Positions 23,201 through 35,200 of a stretch of 64,000 bases of DNA are shown here, in pieces. The notes below the pieces were generated by a model. The model was not told where the DNA came from, did not search any database, and saw only the letters and a program-made list of their open reading frames with translations. Both the position numbers and the translations under genes were made by a program. Within the stretch, counting starts at the first letter, position 1. The number at the start of each line of letters is the position of its first letter. Source of the DNA: Gigantopelta aegis (taxonomy: Eukaryota > Mollusca > Gastropoda > Neomphalida > Peltospiridae); the NCBI RefSeq assembly GCF_016097555.1, contig NC_054703.1:20968610-21032609 (forward strand), read 5' to 3'.

Positions 23201-26200
23201 ACGCAGATCGGGGGGGGGGGGGGGGGGGGGGGGGGCAAGGGCCCAAGCCCCCCTACATTTTGCAACAGTTATAATTTTATTATATGTTAATTTTCAGGGT
23301 TTTTTTACAATCCCCTCCAAACCTCCCCCAAAATTCCATTGGCATTCCGCCTCATGTCACTGGGGCCCCCCCCTAAATGGGTTTTCTGGATCTACCACTG
23401 TCTGTTGAGTGCTTACTTGAGGTGCATGCGTCGCAGGATCGAACCACCTCAGTGGATCCATTCAACTGATTGGTTTTTTTTTATCATTCCAACCAGTGCA
23501 CCACAACTGGTCAACGGCCATGGTATGTGCTTTCTTGTCTGTGGGAAATTGCATATAAAAGATTCTTTGCTCCATTGGGAAAAATGTAACGGGTTTCCTC
23601 AGATGACTACATGCATGTATCAGAATTACCAATTGTTTGACATCCAGATACTTAATTAATCATTGTGCTCCAGTGCTGTCGTTAAACAAAACAATTTTTA
23701 TAAATTCTACAAAGGTAGTCTGTTGGATTTTACAAACATGTACATCTTTTTAACACAAAATACATGTTTATTAAATAATGAGAATGCTTAATGAGACTGT
23801 CCTGATTTTGGTTTTGCCGTTATAAGATGTTTAGTAGAGCCTTTTTAATGACTAAATGTACCTACCTGCAGACTTGAAAGGGGCTTCCTCCTCTGAAAGG
23901 GGCGTCGTCCTCTGAAAGGGTCGTCCTCCTCTGAACGGGGCTTCCTCCTCTGAAAGGGGCTTCCTCCTCTGAACGGGGCGTCCTCCTCTGAAAGGGGCTT
24001 CCTCCTCTGAAAGGGGCGTCCTCCTCTGAACGGGGCTTCCTCCTCTGAAAGGGGCTTCCTCCTCTGAAAGGGGCTTCCTCCTCTGAACGGGGCTTCCTCC
24101 TCTGAAAGGGGCTTCCTCCTCTGAAAGGGGTGGGATCCTCTGAATGGGGCTTCCTCCTCTGAAAGGGGCGTCCTCCTCTGAAAGGGGCTTCCTCCTCTGA
24201 AAGGGGTGGGATCCTCTGAATGGGGCTTCCTCCTATGAAAGGGGCTTCCTCCTCTGAAAGGGGCTTCCTCCTCTGAACGGGGCGTCCTCCTCTGAAAGGG
24301 GCGTCCTCCTCTGCAAGGGGCGTCCTCCTCTGCAAGGGGCGTCCTCCTCTGAAAGGGGCTTCCTCCTCTGAACGGGGCGTCCTCCTCTGAAAGGGGCTTC
24401 CTCCTCTGAAAGGGGTGGGATCCTCTGCAAGGGGCTTCCTCCTCTGCAAGGGGCTTCCTCCTCTGAAAGGGGCTTCCTCCTCTGAACGGGGCGTCCTCCT
24501 CTGAACGGGGCGTCCTCCTCTGAATGGGGCGTCCTCCTCTGAAAGGGGTGGGATCCTCTGAAAGGGGCGTCCTCCTCTGAACGGGGCGTCCTCCTCTGAA
24601 AGGGGCTTCCTCCTCTGCAAGGGGCTTCCTCCTCTGAACGGGGCGTCCTCTGAAAGGGGCGTCCTTCTCTGCAAGGGGCTTCCTCCTCTGCAAGGGGCTT
24701 CCTCCTCTGAAAGGGGCTTCCTCCTCTGAACGGGGCGTCCTCCTCTGCAAGGGGCTTCCTCCTCTGCAAGTGGCGTCCTCCTCTGCAAGGGGCTTCCTCC
24801 GTAACCATATGTCTGACACCATATAGCCGTAAATAAAATGTGTTGAGTGCGTCGTTAAATAAAACATTTCTTTCTTTTTTCATCCTCTGAATACTTTGTA
24901 CAACGTTTCTCAGAAATACAGTGTGTGACAAATGTTTAAGAAAGTCACTAGCCCTCACAACAGTTTTAGCTAGTACCCTATTTATTATAATAATACTTTT
25001 GGTCATTTCCACTAGCCCAAGTTTACCAAAAATCCACAGAGCTGCTAGTATTGTCGAACCCTGCAAATACTTACAGTTTGTTGCTTAAAAATTATTCTGT
25101 GCACATTTATGTGTGCATTCAGATGTGTCATTGTCATGGGAAGATATATAGGGAATAACTGGTTACTGTCTTTAAGATACATGTGTATTGGCTTTATCCT
25201 GCAAAGGTTAGAATGGCGAATGCAGCGAGGTTCTGCCGAGCTGCATTCGCCATTTGTCATAAGCAGGATAAAGCCGATATCTTAAGACGGTAACCAGTTA
25301 TTTCTTTTATCCTGCAATCCTACAGGAATATTCAGAAAATCGTTATTTATTCCAGTTTTGTGTACGTAAATCGAGTATTGTCAGCCTAGCAAGGCTTTTG
25401 CCGTATGACGTCATACAAGATACATGACGTCATTATTTGTAAGATGCTAGCGACATTCTGTCACATTAAAAAAGTGTTTCTAAACTCGAATTCATAAATA
25501 AATATACAAGTTTTGTATTGTTATCGCAAAACTAAAAGTTATTTGTATTTACTGTACTTCAACCAATGATTTAAAGAGTATGTTGATTGACAATCTACTC
25601 TGAACTACTTGAGTTGAGTCGGGCTTAAGTCAGGTGACCTATAATTTTGGTCAGTGACTGAAAATATAGAGATTTATCTAGTCATCATATCTTGCCAATG
25701 TGACTTTTTAACTTTTGCTACATAATAATAATCATATATCATGGTGGGGAGGAGACCTCTAAACAAAATCCTTTTGAAGTTGAATAAACACATGGTATAC
25801 ATGTAGTTTGTATTTAAAACAAAAAACATTTGGTACATTTCAGGAGTTGAGTCGTCGTATAAAGCTGAACGTGGGTGAACGAGTGAAGTTCACGAGTGAC
25901 ATTGCTATGAAGGACAAGGGGGAGCGTGACCACATGTATGTGAATGACGCGGACTTCATTCAACGCACCAAGGTCGGTGACCAGATCTACATACAGGACG
26001 GACCGCTGCGAGTCGTGGTTGACGAGAAAGGTATTTTTATGTTGTACATAGTACAAAGTTTGTTGTGGTGGACGAGAAAGGTATTGTTATGTTGTACATA
26101 GTAAAACGTTTGTCATGGTTGACTAGAAAAGTATTGTTATTTTGTACTTAGAGCACAGCTGAATTTCTAGTCCAATGGGAGCTTCATATTTGGTCACGTG

Positions 26201-29200
26201 AAGTACATTTATATCCCGATAAAGTACTTCAGACATTCACTTTATAAGCGGTATCGCTGTACGTGCAGTCAAGAGTTTGGCTCTGCTCTAAGACAGTTAG
26301 AGGACGAGTAACAATACTTTATCGGCGTATAAAGGTAGTGTCGCACGAGAAAACGCTCGGCTAACGCCTCGCCTTTGTCTCGTGCGACACTACCTTTATA
26401 CGCCGATAAAGTATTGTTACTCGTCCTCTAACTATTACATAGTAAAAAAAAAAAAAAATTTAACGACACTACTAGAGCACATTGATTAATTAATCATCGG
26501 CTAGTGAATATCAAACATGGTAATTCTGACTGAGTCAGAGAAAGTTTGTTTTGTTTAATGACACCACTAGAGCACATTGATCAATTAATCATCGGCTAGT
26601 GAATATCAAACATGGTAATTCTGACAGTCCTCAGAGAAAGTTTGTTTTGTTTAATGACACCACTAGAGCACATTGATCAATTAATCATCGGCTATTGGAT
26701 GTCAAACATATGGTAATTCTGATTCATAGTCATCAGAGGAAGTTTGTTTTGTTTAACGACACCACTAGAGCAATTCTGACTTGTCATCAGAGGAAGTTTG
26801 TTTTGTTTAACGACAGCAAGAACCCTTGCTGCATTAGGAAAAATGTAGTGGGTTTCCTCTGGTGTTAGAATTACAAAATGTTTGACATCCAATAGCCGAT
26901 GATTAATTAATCAGTGTGCTCTAGTGGTGTTGTTAAACAAACAAACTTCACATACATTGTTTTCGCTTCCTATTTATTGCACAATTTTATTTTGCCCAAG
27001 AATATATACCACGAGACCTTGTAGTGGCATGTTCTTGCGCAAAATAAACAAGTGCAATAAATAGGATGTGAAATAAACATATCCAAAGTTCTGTATTTAT
27101 TACATACCTTCTTTTATGCTTTACAAAAATGTTTTTTAATTTAACGTCATAACAATACTTTTTCGTGGATTTACGTAACGTTAAGAATTACTCTGTGGTA
27201 GTCTTGGATAATGTTTCAAATACAATGTGACATAATTTGTAAAACATATGTGACGTCAGTAAATAAAAGGCACTAACTCCAGTAAAGATAAAAAGGGATT
27301 TCACCATTTAAAAGTTCCGGTCCAGATTGCACATATGTGTGATACCAGATACATTTTTCGCACGACTTGAAAATGTTTTTATCACTATACTAAGATTTAA
27401 TATACCCTGCACCAAATGCAAGTCCAAATGCTTTTTATATACCCACATCCATTAGGTTCAGGCATGTCTGCCCTGGGTCCCATCTCTGGTATGACCATTG
27501 ATAGAACCATGCACGCCAGATCAGAGGGCTTAATGTGCACATTCAGAGCAAGCTGTTGTAGCGCACGCCTGTCATGGGTGCAAGTGTCAACCCATGCCGG
27601 CTCCTCCGTCCAGGACAGGAACCTTTCACCCCCTATGAGCCTTCTTTATATTGTGCTTTTAATTTTATGAAGGGAGAGTACTCTGTTTAATAGCAGATGT
27701 ATCTGACTACTTCTGTGGAAGATTTTGATATATATTATACGTTAGTGTACTTCTGAACACTGTAGGTGCCCATTTTAAAGGTTGCACCCCACCCCCCCCC
27801 CCCATGAAAAATGTTTCATCCACCTCATCTATTATTTTATAATTCACCTTAACTTTTTGTTTCTCTCCATTTTTCCCTTCTCTCTCTGTCTTTCCTTTTC
27901 CTTATTTTTTTTTAAACTACTTTTTGACACCAGATTATATTAAAAATAATTAATTATGCATAATCATGTGCTGCATATTGCGATGAATGAAAGACGATTT
28001 TTATTAAATATACATGTAAGTAACATATGTATCATACATATTTATGAAAATAAATTGTAAAATCTTTACCAGTGTATTGTCACACATGTATTATTAGTTT
28101 AATATTGTTGTACATGTATATTATAAGGCTACAATGGTGCCAATGATCTGGGGCAATAAAAGATTTAAAATAAAAACAAATTAACCGCACATATATATTA
28201 GATACACCTAATAATCATTGAAAAAATTTTCATCCACTTTCCATTCTTATTTAATCTATATTTTAGATGTTTAAGAGAACACTGTCAGGTATCTCACCTG
28301 AGAATTTAGTATTCCACTTAAATGAAATTCATAAAAACATCGTCACAAACTTGGATGACACTGTTCTTGTTTCCAGTCTATTGCAACGCCGTAATTGCGG
28401 AATTCGTGAAATTTGCAATCAAATGGAATTCTATTTTTGAATAATACTAACATAAATTAATATTTAGCAGTAATTTATAAGTGATCCTGACATTATTAAT
28501 GATAAACCTACCTGTATCAATTTTCTGCAGATATGGAATCAATATCTCAAATAAAATTTGAAGGGAGGAAACATCCAACAAAAACAATAGCGACTTAGCA
28601 GTTCCAAGTCTATTGCTACGCTGCTATTGCTCCAGTGTAGCATTAGACTGGGTATGAGTTGGGGGAGATATTGTTATGGCATAGCATTAGACTGGGTACG
28701 AGCTCGAAAATACTGTTACTTAACTTCACCAGTAAATGATGACTTTCATTGTTTAGCAAAAAATAAAAACGCAGGAAAAACAACAACAACCTACAACATT
28801 ATATGGTATCCCAGTGGAATACTGGGTTCTTGAAGTCTGGTATCCAAAATTAAATTCTAGTATCCCTGGGATATCGGGATACCCTAAATCTCGAACACTG
28901 CAGTAATGTGATACATTTGATGTTGATGTTTTTCTTATTATAGGGGAAGGCTTCTTGATGTGTACTGTGGACTCCAGTGGAATTATGGGTAGTCATGAAC
29001 AGGTGCACGTTCCCAGGTCATTACCGGGGAAGGCGCAGTTATCGGAAATAGACAAGAGAATTATTCAGTTTACACTAGACAATGATGTAAGCAAAACAGT
29101 TAAATTGTTAATCAACAAATGTTGTCGTCTGTATGCAAGATTGATAAAATCCCTTAAATTTTGATTTGGTTCATGTTTTAAATAAAATTCTTTATGATGT

Positions 29201-32200
29201 CATGTAGTCATTATACGATGTTTAGTCAATGTCTTTTTTTAAAATGGATCTCAAAACGATTGCTTGAGATTTTTGCAGTTTAATAGCTGCCTAAACATTG
29301 GATAATTATTGTAAGAGAGGGCGAGATGTAGTCCAGTGTTAAAGCGCTCACTTGATGTGCTGTCAGTTTGGGATCGATTCCCGTCAGTGGGCCCATTGGG
29401 CTATTTCTTGTTCCAACCAGTGCACCACGACTGGTATTTAAAAGGCCATGATATGTGCTGGGATGGTGCATATAAAAGATCTCTTGCTGCTAATCGAAAA
29501 AAGTAGCCCATATAGCCATAAATAAAATGTGTTGAGTGCGTCGTTAAATAAAACATTTCCTTTTGTTTCATTGTAAGAGAAATAATGAATTTGTGTAACT
29601 TTCCCCAGTTTAAATTTTTCCTATGTACAGTATATTAAATAAAATAAATATTTTGGTTTTTACCTCCAAATTATATTTGTTTAGCCCGTTGGATTTCCTG
29701 TTCAGTTAAGCCTGAGCTCTAACAAATGTTTATACTTATTTTTTAACAGTGTGATATGATATTCGCATCGTTCGTGTATGACCCAATTACAATAACTCAG
29801 ATTCGAATGGAGCTGGGAACTAAAGCCGATCAGATTAAAGTAATCGCCAAGATCGAAAACTACGAGGGAGTCAAAAAGTAAGATTCAGACAAATACACAA
29901 CTGGTCGGAGTTTTTGTAGTATGCAGGTCTTCTATATTATGGTAGCCCCACTCCCATGGCTGGTGATATTCAATGTTGGGCTAGTAAATAACTGCTATTA
30001 CCATGCCCGATGGCTAGTGAATGTTTTGGGTTTTTTAATCAAATTTTGCAGTTAAGTCTTATTTTGTAAATATGAATATCCTACCCCAATCCCAATCGCT
30101 AATGTTAGTGTTTTCAAGCTCTATCTCATATCAGGTGATATATCTGATTATTACTATTATTTAGTAAGATTGTGTTAACTTAAAGTAAAGTAGGGCTAGT
30201 GAATTTTTAATAGTGGCTAGTACATTTTTTAAATCACTGATCCCATGGCTAGTGGATTTTATAAGAATTCTAGAAGCCCTGATACAGGGTTTCGGCCAGA
30301 GGGTAAAACGGGTATAGCGCCATACCCAAATGTTTTTGTAGATTTTCTTTTTTTAAATTAACCTTTTGACAAAATTAATGACTTATCATTAGTGTATGAT
30401 TTTCTTTCTTAACCCTAACCCTAAACTTAACCCATTTTCTTTCTGGGGGAGGACCGGTCCTCGGTGGCGTCGTGGCAGGCCATCGGTCTACAGGCTGGTA
30501 GGTACTGGGTTCGGATCCCAGTCGAGGCATGGGATTTTTAATCGAGATACCGACTCCAAACCCTGAGTGAGTGCTCCGCAAGGCTCAATGGGTAGGTGTA
30601 AACCACTTGCACCAACCAGTGATCCATAACTGGTTCAACAAAGGCCATGGTTTGTGCTATCCTGCCTGTGGGAAGCGCAAATAAAAGATTCCTTGCTGCC
30701 TGTCGTAAAAAGAGTAGCCTATGTGGCGACAGCAGGTTTCCTCTAAAAAAACTGTGTCAGAATGACCATATGTTTGACGTCCAATAGCTGATGATAAGAT
30801 AAAAAATCAATGTGCTCTAGCGGCGTCGTTAAATAAAACAAACTTTACTTTTTTTCTGGGGGAGGTCCTCCCATAACCCCTGTTGACTGGTTATATTCAA
30901 TTCCATAGCGCCATACCCAAAAATATCTTTCTGGTAGAAACACTGATATGGTCAGGTTTCTTCTTGTAGTGCTTGTACTTGTGGCTAACATAGAAGTCTA
31001 ATGATGCGAATGCACTCTAAAATAATCAAGCTATAGTCCTTCCCACAGTAAACACCTTTTTTCATACTAAAAGCTATTTATTTCTGAGCCAACTGTTTTC
31101 TAAATTGCACACAAAAATAGGTGTGTTTTCTGTTATTTCCAAAACATTTTTTACTTTTTTTTCTTACATCAAACCAAACTGAAATTATTTACAAAAAGCA
31201 TTTTTATATGTCTGTGGCATAAGAATTAAGAAAATGTACGCAGTGTTTCTGCCAGAAAGAAATTTTTGGGTATGGCGCTATGTTATTGAATGCAACCACA
31301 GTCAACAGGGGCTATGGGGGGGCTTCCTCCACAAAGAAAATGGTTTACATTTAGGGTTAGGCTTAAGAAAATCATACAATAATGATGTGTGTCATTAATT
31401 TTGTTAAAATGTTAACTTAAAAAAATAAAAATTTGGGTATGGTGCCATACCCATTTTACCCTCTGGCAGAAACCCTACTACATATTGTAGACACAGTACC
31501 AATGTTTGAGAACGTCACTAGCCCTCAAGGAAACTTTGGCTGGTGCAGTATGCAATAAAATAGCTCTCCCACTTGCCAAATTCGTCAGTTGCGAATTTCA
31601 AGAACAATTGGCAAATTTTATTTTAATTTGGCGCAAAAAATGATATAATAATTGATATTTTGTTGGAAAATAGCTATAGATTTAGCATTTTTGAGGTAAT
31701 TTGGCAAAAATGTTTGATCGCCCAGAGCTAGCTAGCCTTGAATACATTTGATAATTTCAACTAGCCCAGAATAAAAATTCACTAGCCAGGACCAAGGGCT
31801 GGTGGATGTTTTGAATTCCGTATTTGGTGGCCGAAATTGAGTTTTTAACACTAAGTGCGCTTGCCCAGTGGTAAAGCACTCGCTTGATGCGCGATCAGTG
31901 TGGGATTGATCCCCATCAGTGGGCCCATTGGGCTAGTTCTCGCTCCAGCCAGTGCACCACAACTGGTATATCAAAGGCCATGGCATGTGCTGTCCTGTCT
32001 GTGGGATTGTGCATATAAAAGATCACTTGCTGCTAATCGAAAAGAGTGGCCCATGAAGTGAGGACAGCAGGTTTCCTCTCTCAATATCTGTGTGGTCATT
32101 AACCATATGTCCGACGCCATATAACTGTAAATAAAATGTGTTGAGTGCATCGTTAAATAAACCATTTCCTTCCTTTTCTTCCATATAACCATAAATAAAA

Positions 32201-35200
32201 TGTGTTGAGTGCGTCATTAAATAAAACATTACCCTTAAACATAGACTAAAATTCGACTCCATAACCATTATTTCTCAGAAGCACAATGGGTTTTTTTTTA
32301 AATATGAAAAATGCATTTTGTGGTATTAGAAACATCAGGATGACCAGAAACACTTCGGTTGTACGGAAATGGATAATCTAAACAATAAGATATTAGTAAT
32401 GTTTGGTTTCAGTGATCACAAATGACTCTAATAGTAAAAACATATGCTGTAGTGTTTAAAAACTCGGGTATGTCCCTTTAAAATAATGTTTTCAGAAATA
32501 GAAAACAGTTTTTTAGTTACTGTAAATCATGAAATTAATGCGTCATGATATTATTGCGTCCGTACATGAGTGAACAAAAATGCGTATTTTTATTAATGCG
32601 TCGGGCAAAAGTCCACATCACATAAAAACCACAGTTGTGTTCTTATTATATTGTTTGGGCTTCATCTTTCATGTTAAAAGAAGTCAGTAGTTGTTTTGAC
32701 AGCTACTACATAATCTGAAGCTAATCGCATGGTGGGTTGACCAGGAAGCCCTAATTACTTAAAGTTGTGTAATTAGTATAACTACACCCTATTGTTAAGG
32801 GTATGCCTCGCACTTTTGTGTGGTGATTGCTTCTAATTAATCCACCAGTAGGAATAAAAGGTAAACAGGTCGCTATTGCAGGGTACAATATTTCACGCGA
32901 ACGCAGACCTATTATTCTAACAAATGTTTTAGACTGATTTTATACACTTGATGCGCAGCACAGGAATAGACGTTAACAAATGCGATATATTGCAACAGTG
33001 ACAACTTGCGACCAGTCTTAACTTAAAATGCCATGTATAGAGTCGAGCCAAATGGTTTGAAGAAATATGCACGAATTGTTGGTTGCGGTTATATAATTTT
33101 CTACTGTTTCATTTTTAAAGGAATATATTTAGTAATCAAATTTGTTGATGATAATTTTACAAATGTTCAAAACAGTTTAAATGTATACAGTAATCCAGAA
33201 GTGTAAGAAAATTTGAAAAATACTCACATCGCAAAATGAACTTTTTAAAAACAAAACATTTGGAACATCACTGTATTATATAACCGCTATGATATTCCAG
33301 GAAAGTGAAAATAGAATGGCAACATCGAAACGAAAGATTCTTGAAGTATTCACAAAACGACATTTAACAAAAATAGTTTTTGTATTTTGTTTCATCTTTA
33401 TATTATAAAAGTTTTATTTTATTTAGAAGTATTATAGCAAAATCTTGCAAATTTTTTGTATTGGGAATGAGACTAAACAAAATGCGTCAAGTTATTATTG
33501 CGTCGATGTGTTCGCCGCATTTTTCGCATTAATTACTTGCTCGCATTAATTTCATGATTTACAGTATTATGATTATCATTATTTTTTAAACTTGCATTGA
33601 AATGAACGTCTATTGATGCTAGTTACTATAAGTGACACCAAATACATGTTGATTCTTGTTTCAGGTTTGAGGAGATTATGCGCCTGTCTGATGGAGCGAT
33701 GATAGCAAGAGGTGACCTTGGCATTGATTTTCCGCCCGAGAAAGTGTTCCTGGCCCAGAAGAATCTGATTGGTGTCGCTAACCGACTGGGAAAACCAGTC
33801 ATCTGTGCAGCACAGGTGAGACGATGAAGAGTTTAAACAGGGCTTACGTTTGACCCCCAAAACTCACAACCAAAGCTGGGTGAGTGAACAATTTTCTCAA
33901 ATTATCTAACTAAACTTTAAAATATTGCAGACACTTATAGTTAATATTTTCATAAAAATATCAATCATTACGTGAATTATTTTGCCAAATTAAACTATCT
34001 TTCTTTTTCTTTATCTGTCTTTCTGTTTGTGTAGGATATAGTTTATTGGTCGAATGCTTGTCTGTGCTTTGTATTGTTCAATTAAATGTTATAACAAATA
34101 GGTCCCAGAGAATATGAAAATTGGCACACAGAAACAAATTCAGGTAGTTCATTTTGTGTTTGTGTAACCTGTCATACTACAGTGAAACCCCTGTATAACG
34201 GACACCCTTGGGACCAATAAAAATGTCCGGTATTAATAGGGATCAGGTTTAGAGAGGTTCAATTATGTCCGGTATTGAGGGTATTCCGGTTTACAGAGGG
34301 TCCGATCTTGAGAGGTTTCACTATGTACTAAATGATGTGCTAATGCGCAAACAGCAAATGGGTTGCACCAAACAAGTCTTTGCCAGGAAAGGTGAGTGAT
34401 CATTACCACACCCCTCCACACTCGCCTGGAAAGGTGAGCGATCATTCCCACACCCCTCCACACTCACCTGGAAAGGTGAGAAATCGTTCCCACACCCCTC
34501 CACACTCACCTGGAAAGGTGAGCGATCATTCCCACACCCCTCCACACTCACCTGGAAAGGTGAGCGATCATTCCCACACCCCGCCACACTCACCTGGAAA
34601 GGTGAGCAATCATTTCCACACCCCTCCACACTCACCTGGAAAGGTGAGTGGTCATTCCCACACCCCTCCACACTCACCTGGAAAGGTGAGTGGTCATTTC
34701 CACACCCCTCCACACTCACCTGGAAAGATGAGTGGTCATTCCCACGCCCCTCCACACTTGCCTGGAAAGGTGAGCGATCATTGCCACACCACTCTACACT
34801 CGCCTGAAAAGGTGAGCGATCATTCCCACACACCTCCACACTCACCTGGAAAGGTGAGCGATCATTCCCACACCCCTCCACACTCACGTGGATAGGTTTT
34901 GAAGAGCTTTGTAACAAAATGTTAAATAATTTCATTTAAAACTGCATGTAATTGTTTGCCTGGATTCATTTTAGAAGAGTGGTCTTCAGTTCGCCTTGTA
35001 TTTACTCATGGTTGAAGACTACCAAATTTAAACTTGCAAGATGTACCTGAATATGAACTGTTCATTCCGGCAATGTTCAGAGGCCTGAAAAAACTGAGAA
35101 AAAAGTTTTTTTGGTTTAACGACACCACTAGTGCACATTGATTTATTAATCATTGGATGTCCAATGTATGGTAATTTTGACACCGTAATAGAGAGGAAGC

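Noticed and set aside
24233..24800. CRISPR-like regular repetition
   Set aside because: Units are contiguous with no unique spacers; this is a eukaryotic minisatellite.
23845..25066. Three overlapping minus-strand frames of 277-340 codons
   Set aside because: They are translations of a 19-bp minisatellite in all frames, with no start context or domain. Treated as a repeat.
29924..30950. A 3-bp (ATA) target duplication for the CAGNGTTTC element
   Set aside because: Only one copy supports it and the bases overlap the neighbouring MITE's flank; the other copy (31241) shows no match, so target length is left undecided.
34321..34935. Long frames on both strands (171 and 204 codons)
   Set aside because: The 42-bp tandem repeat keeps both strands open by its length. 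No independent sign of coding.
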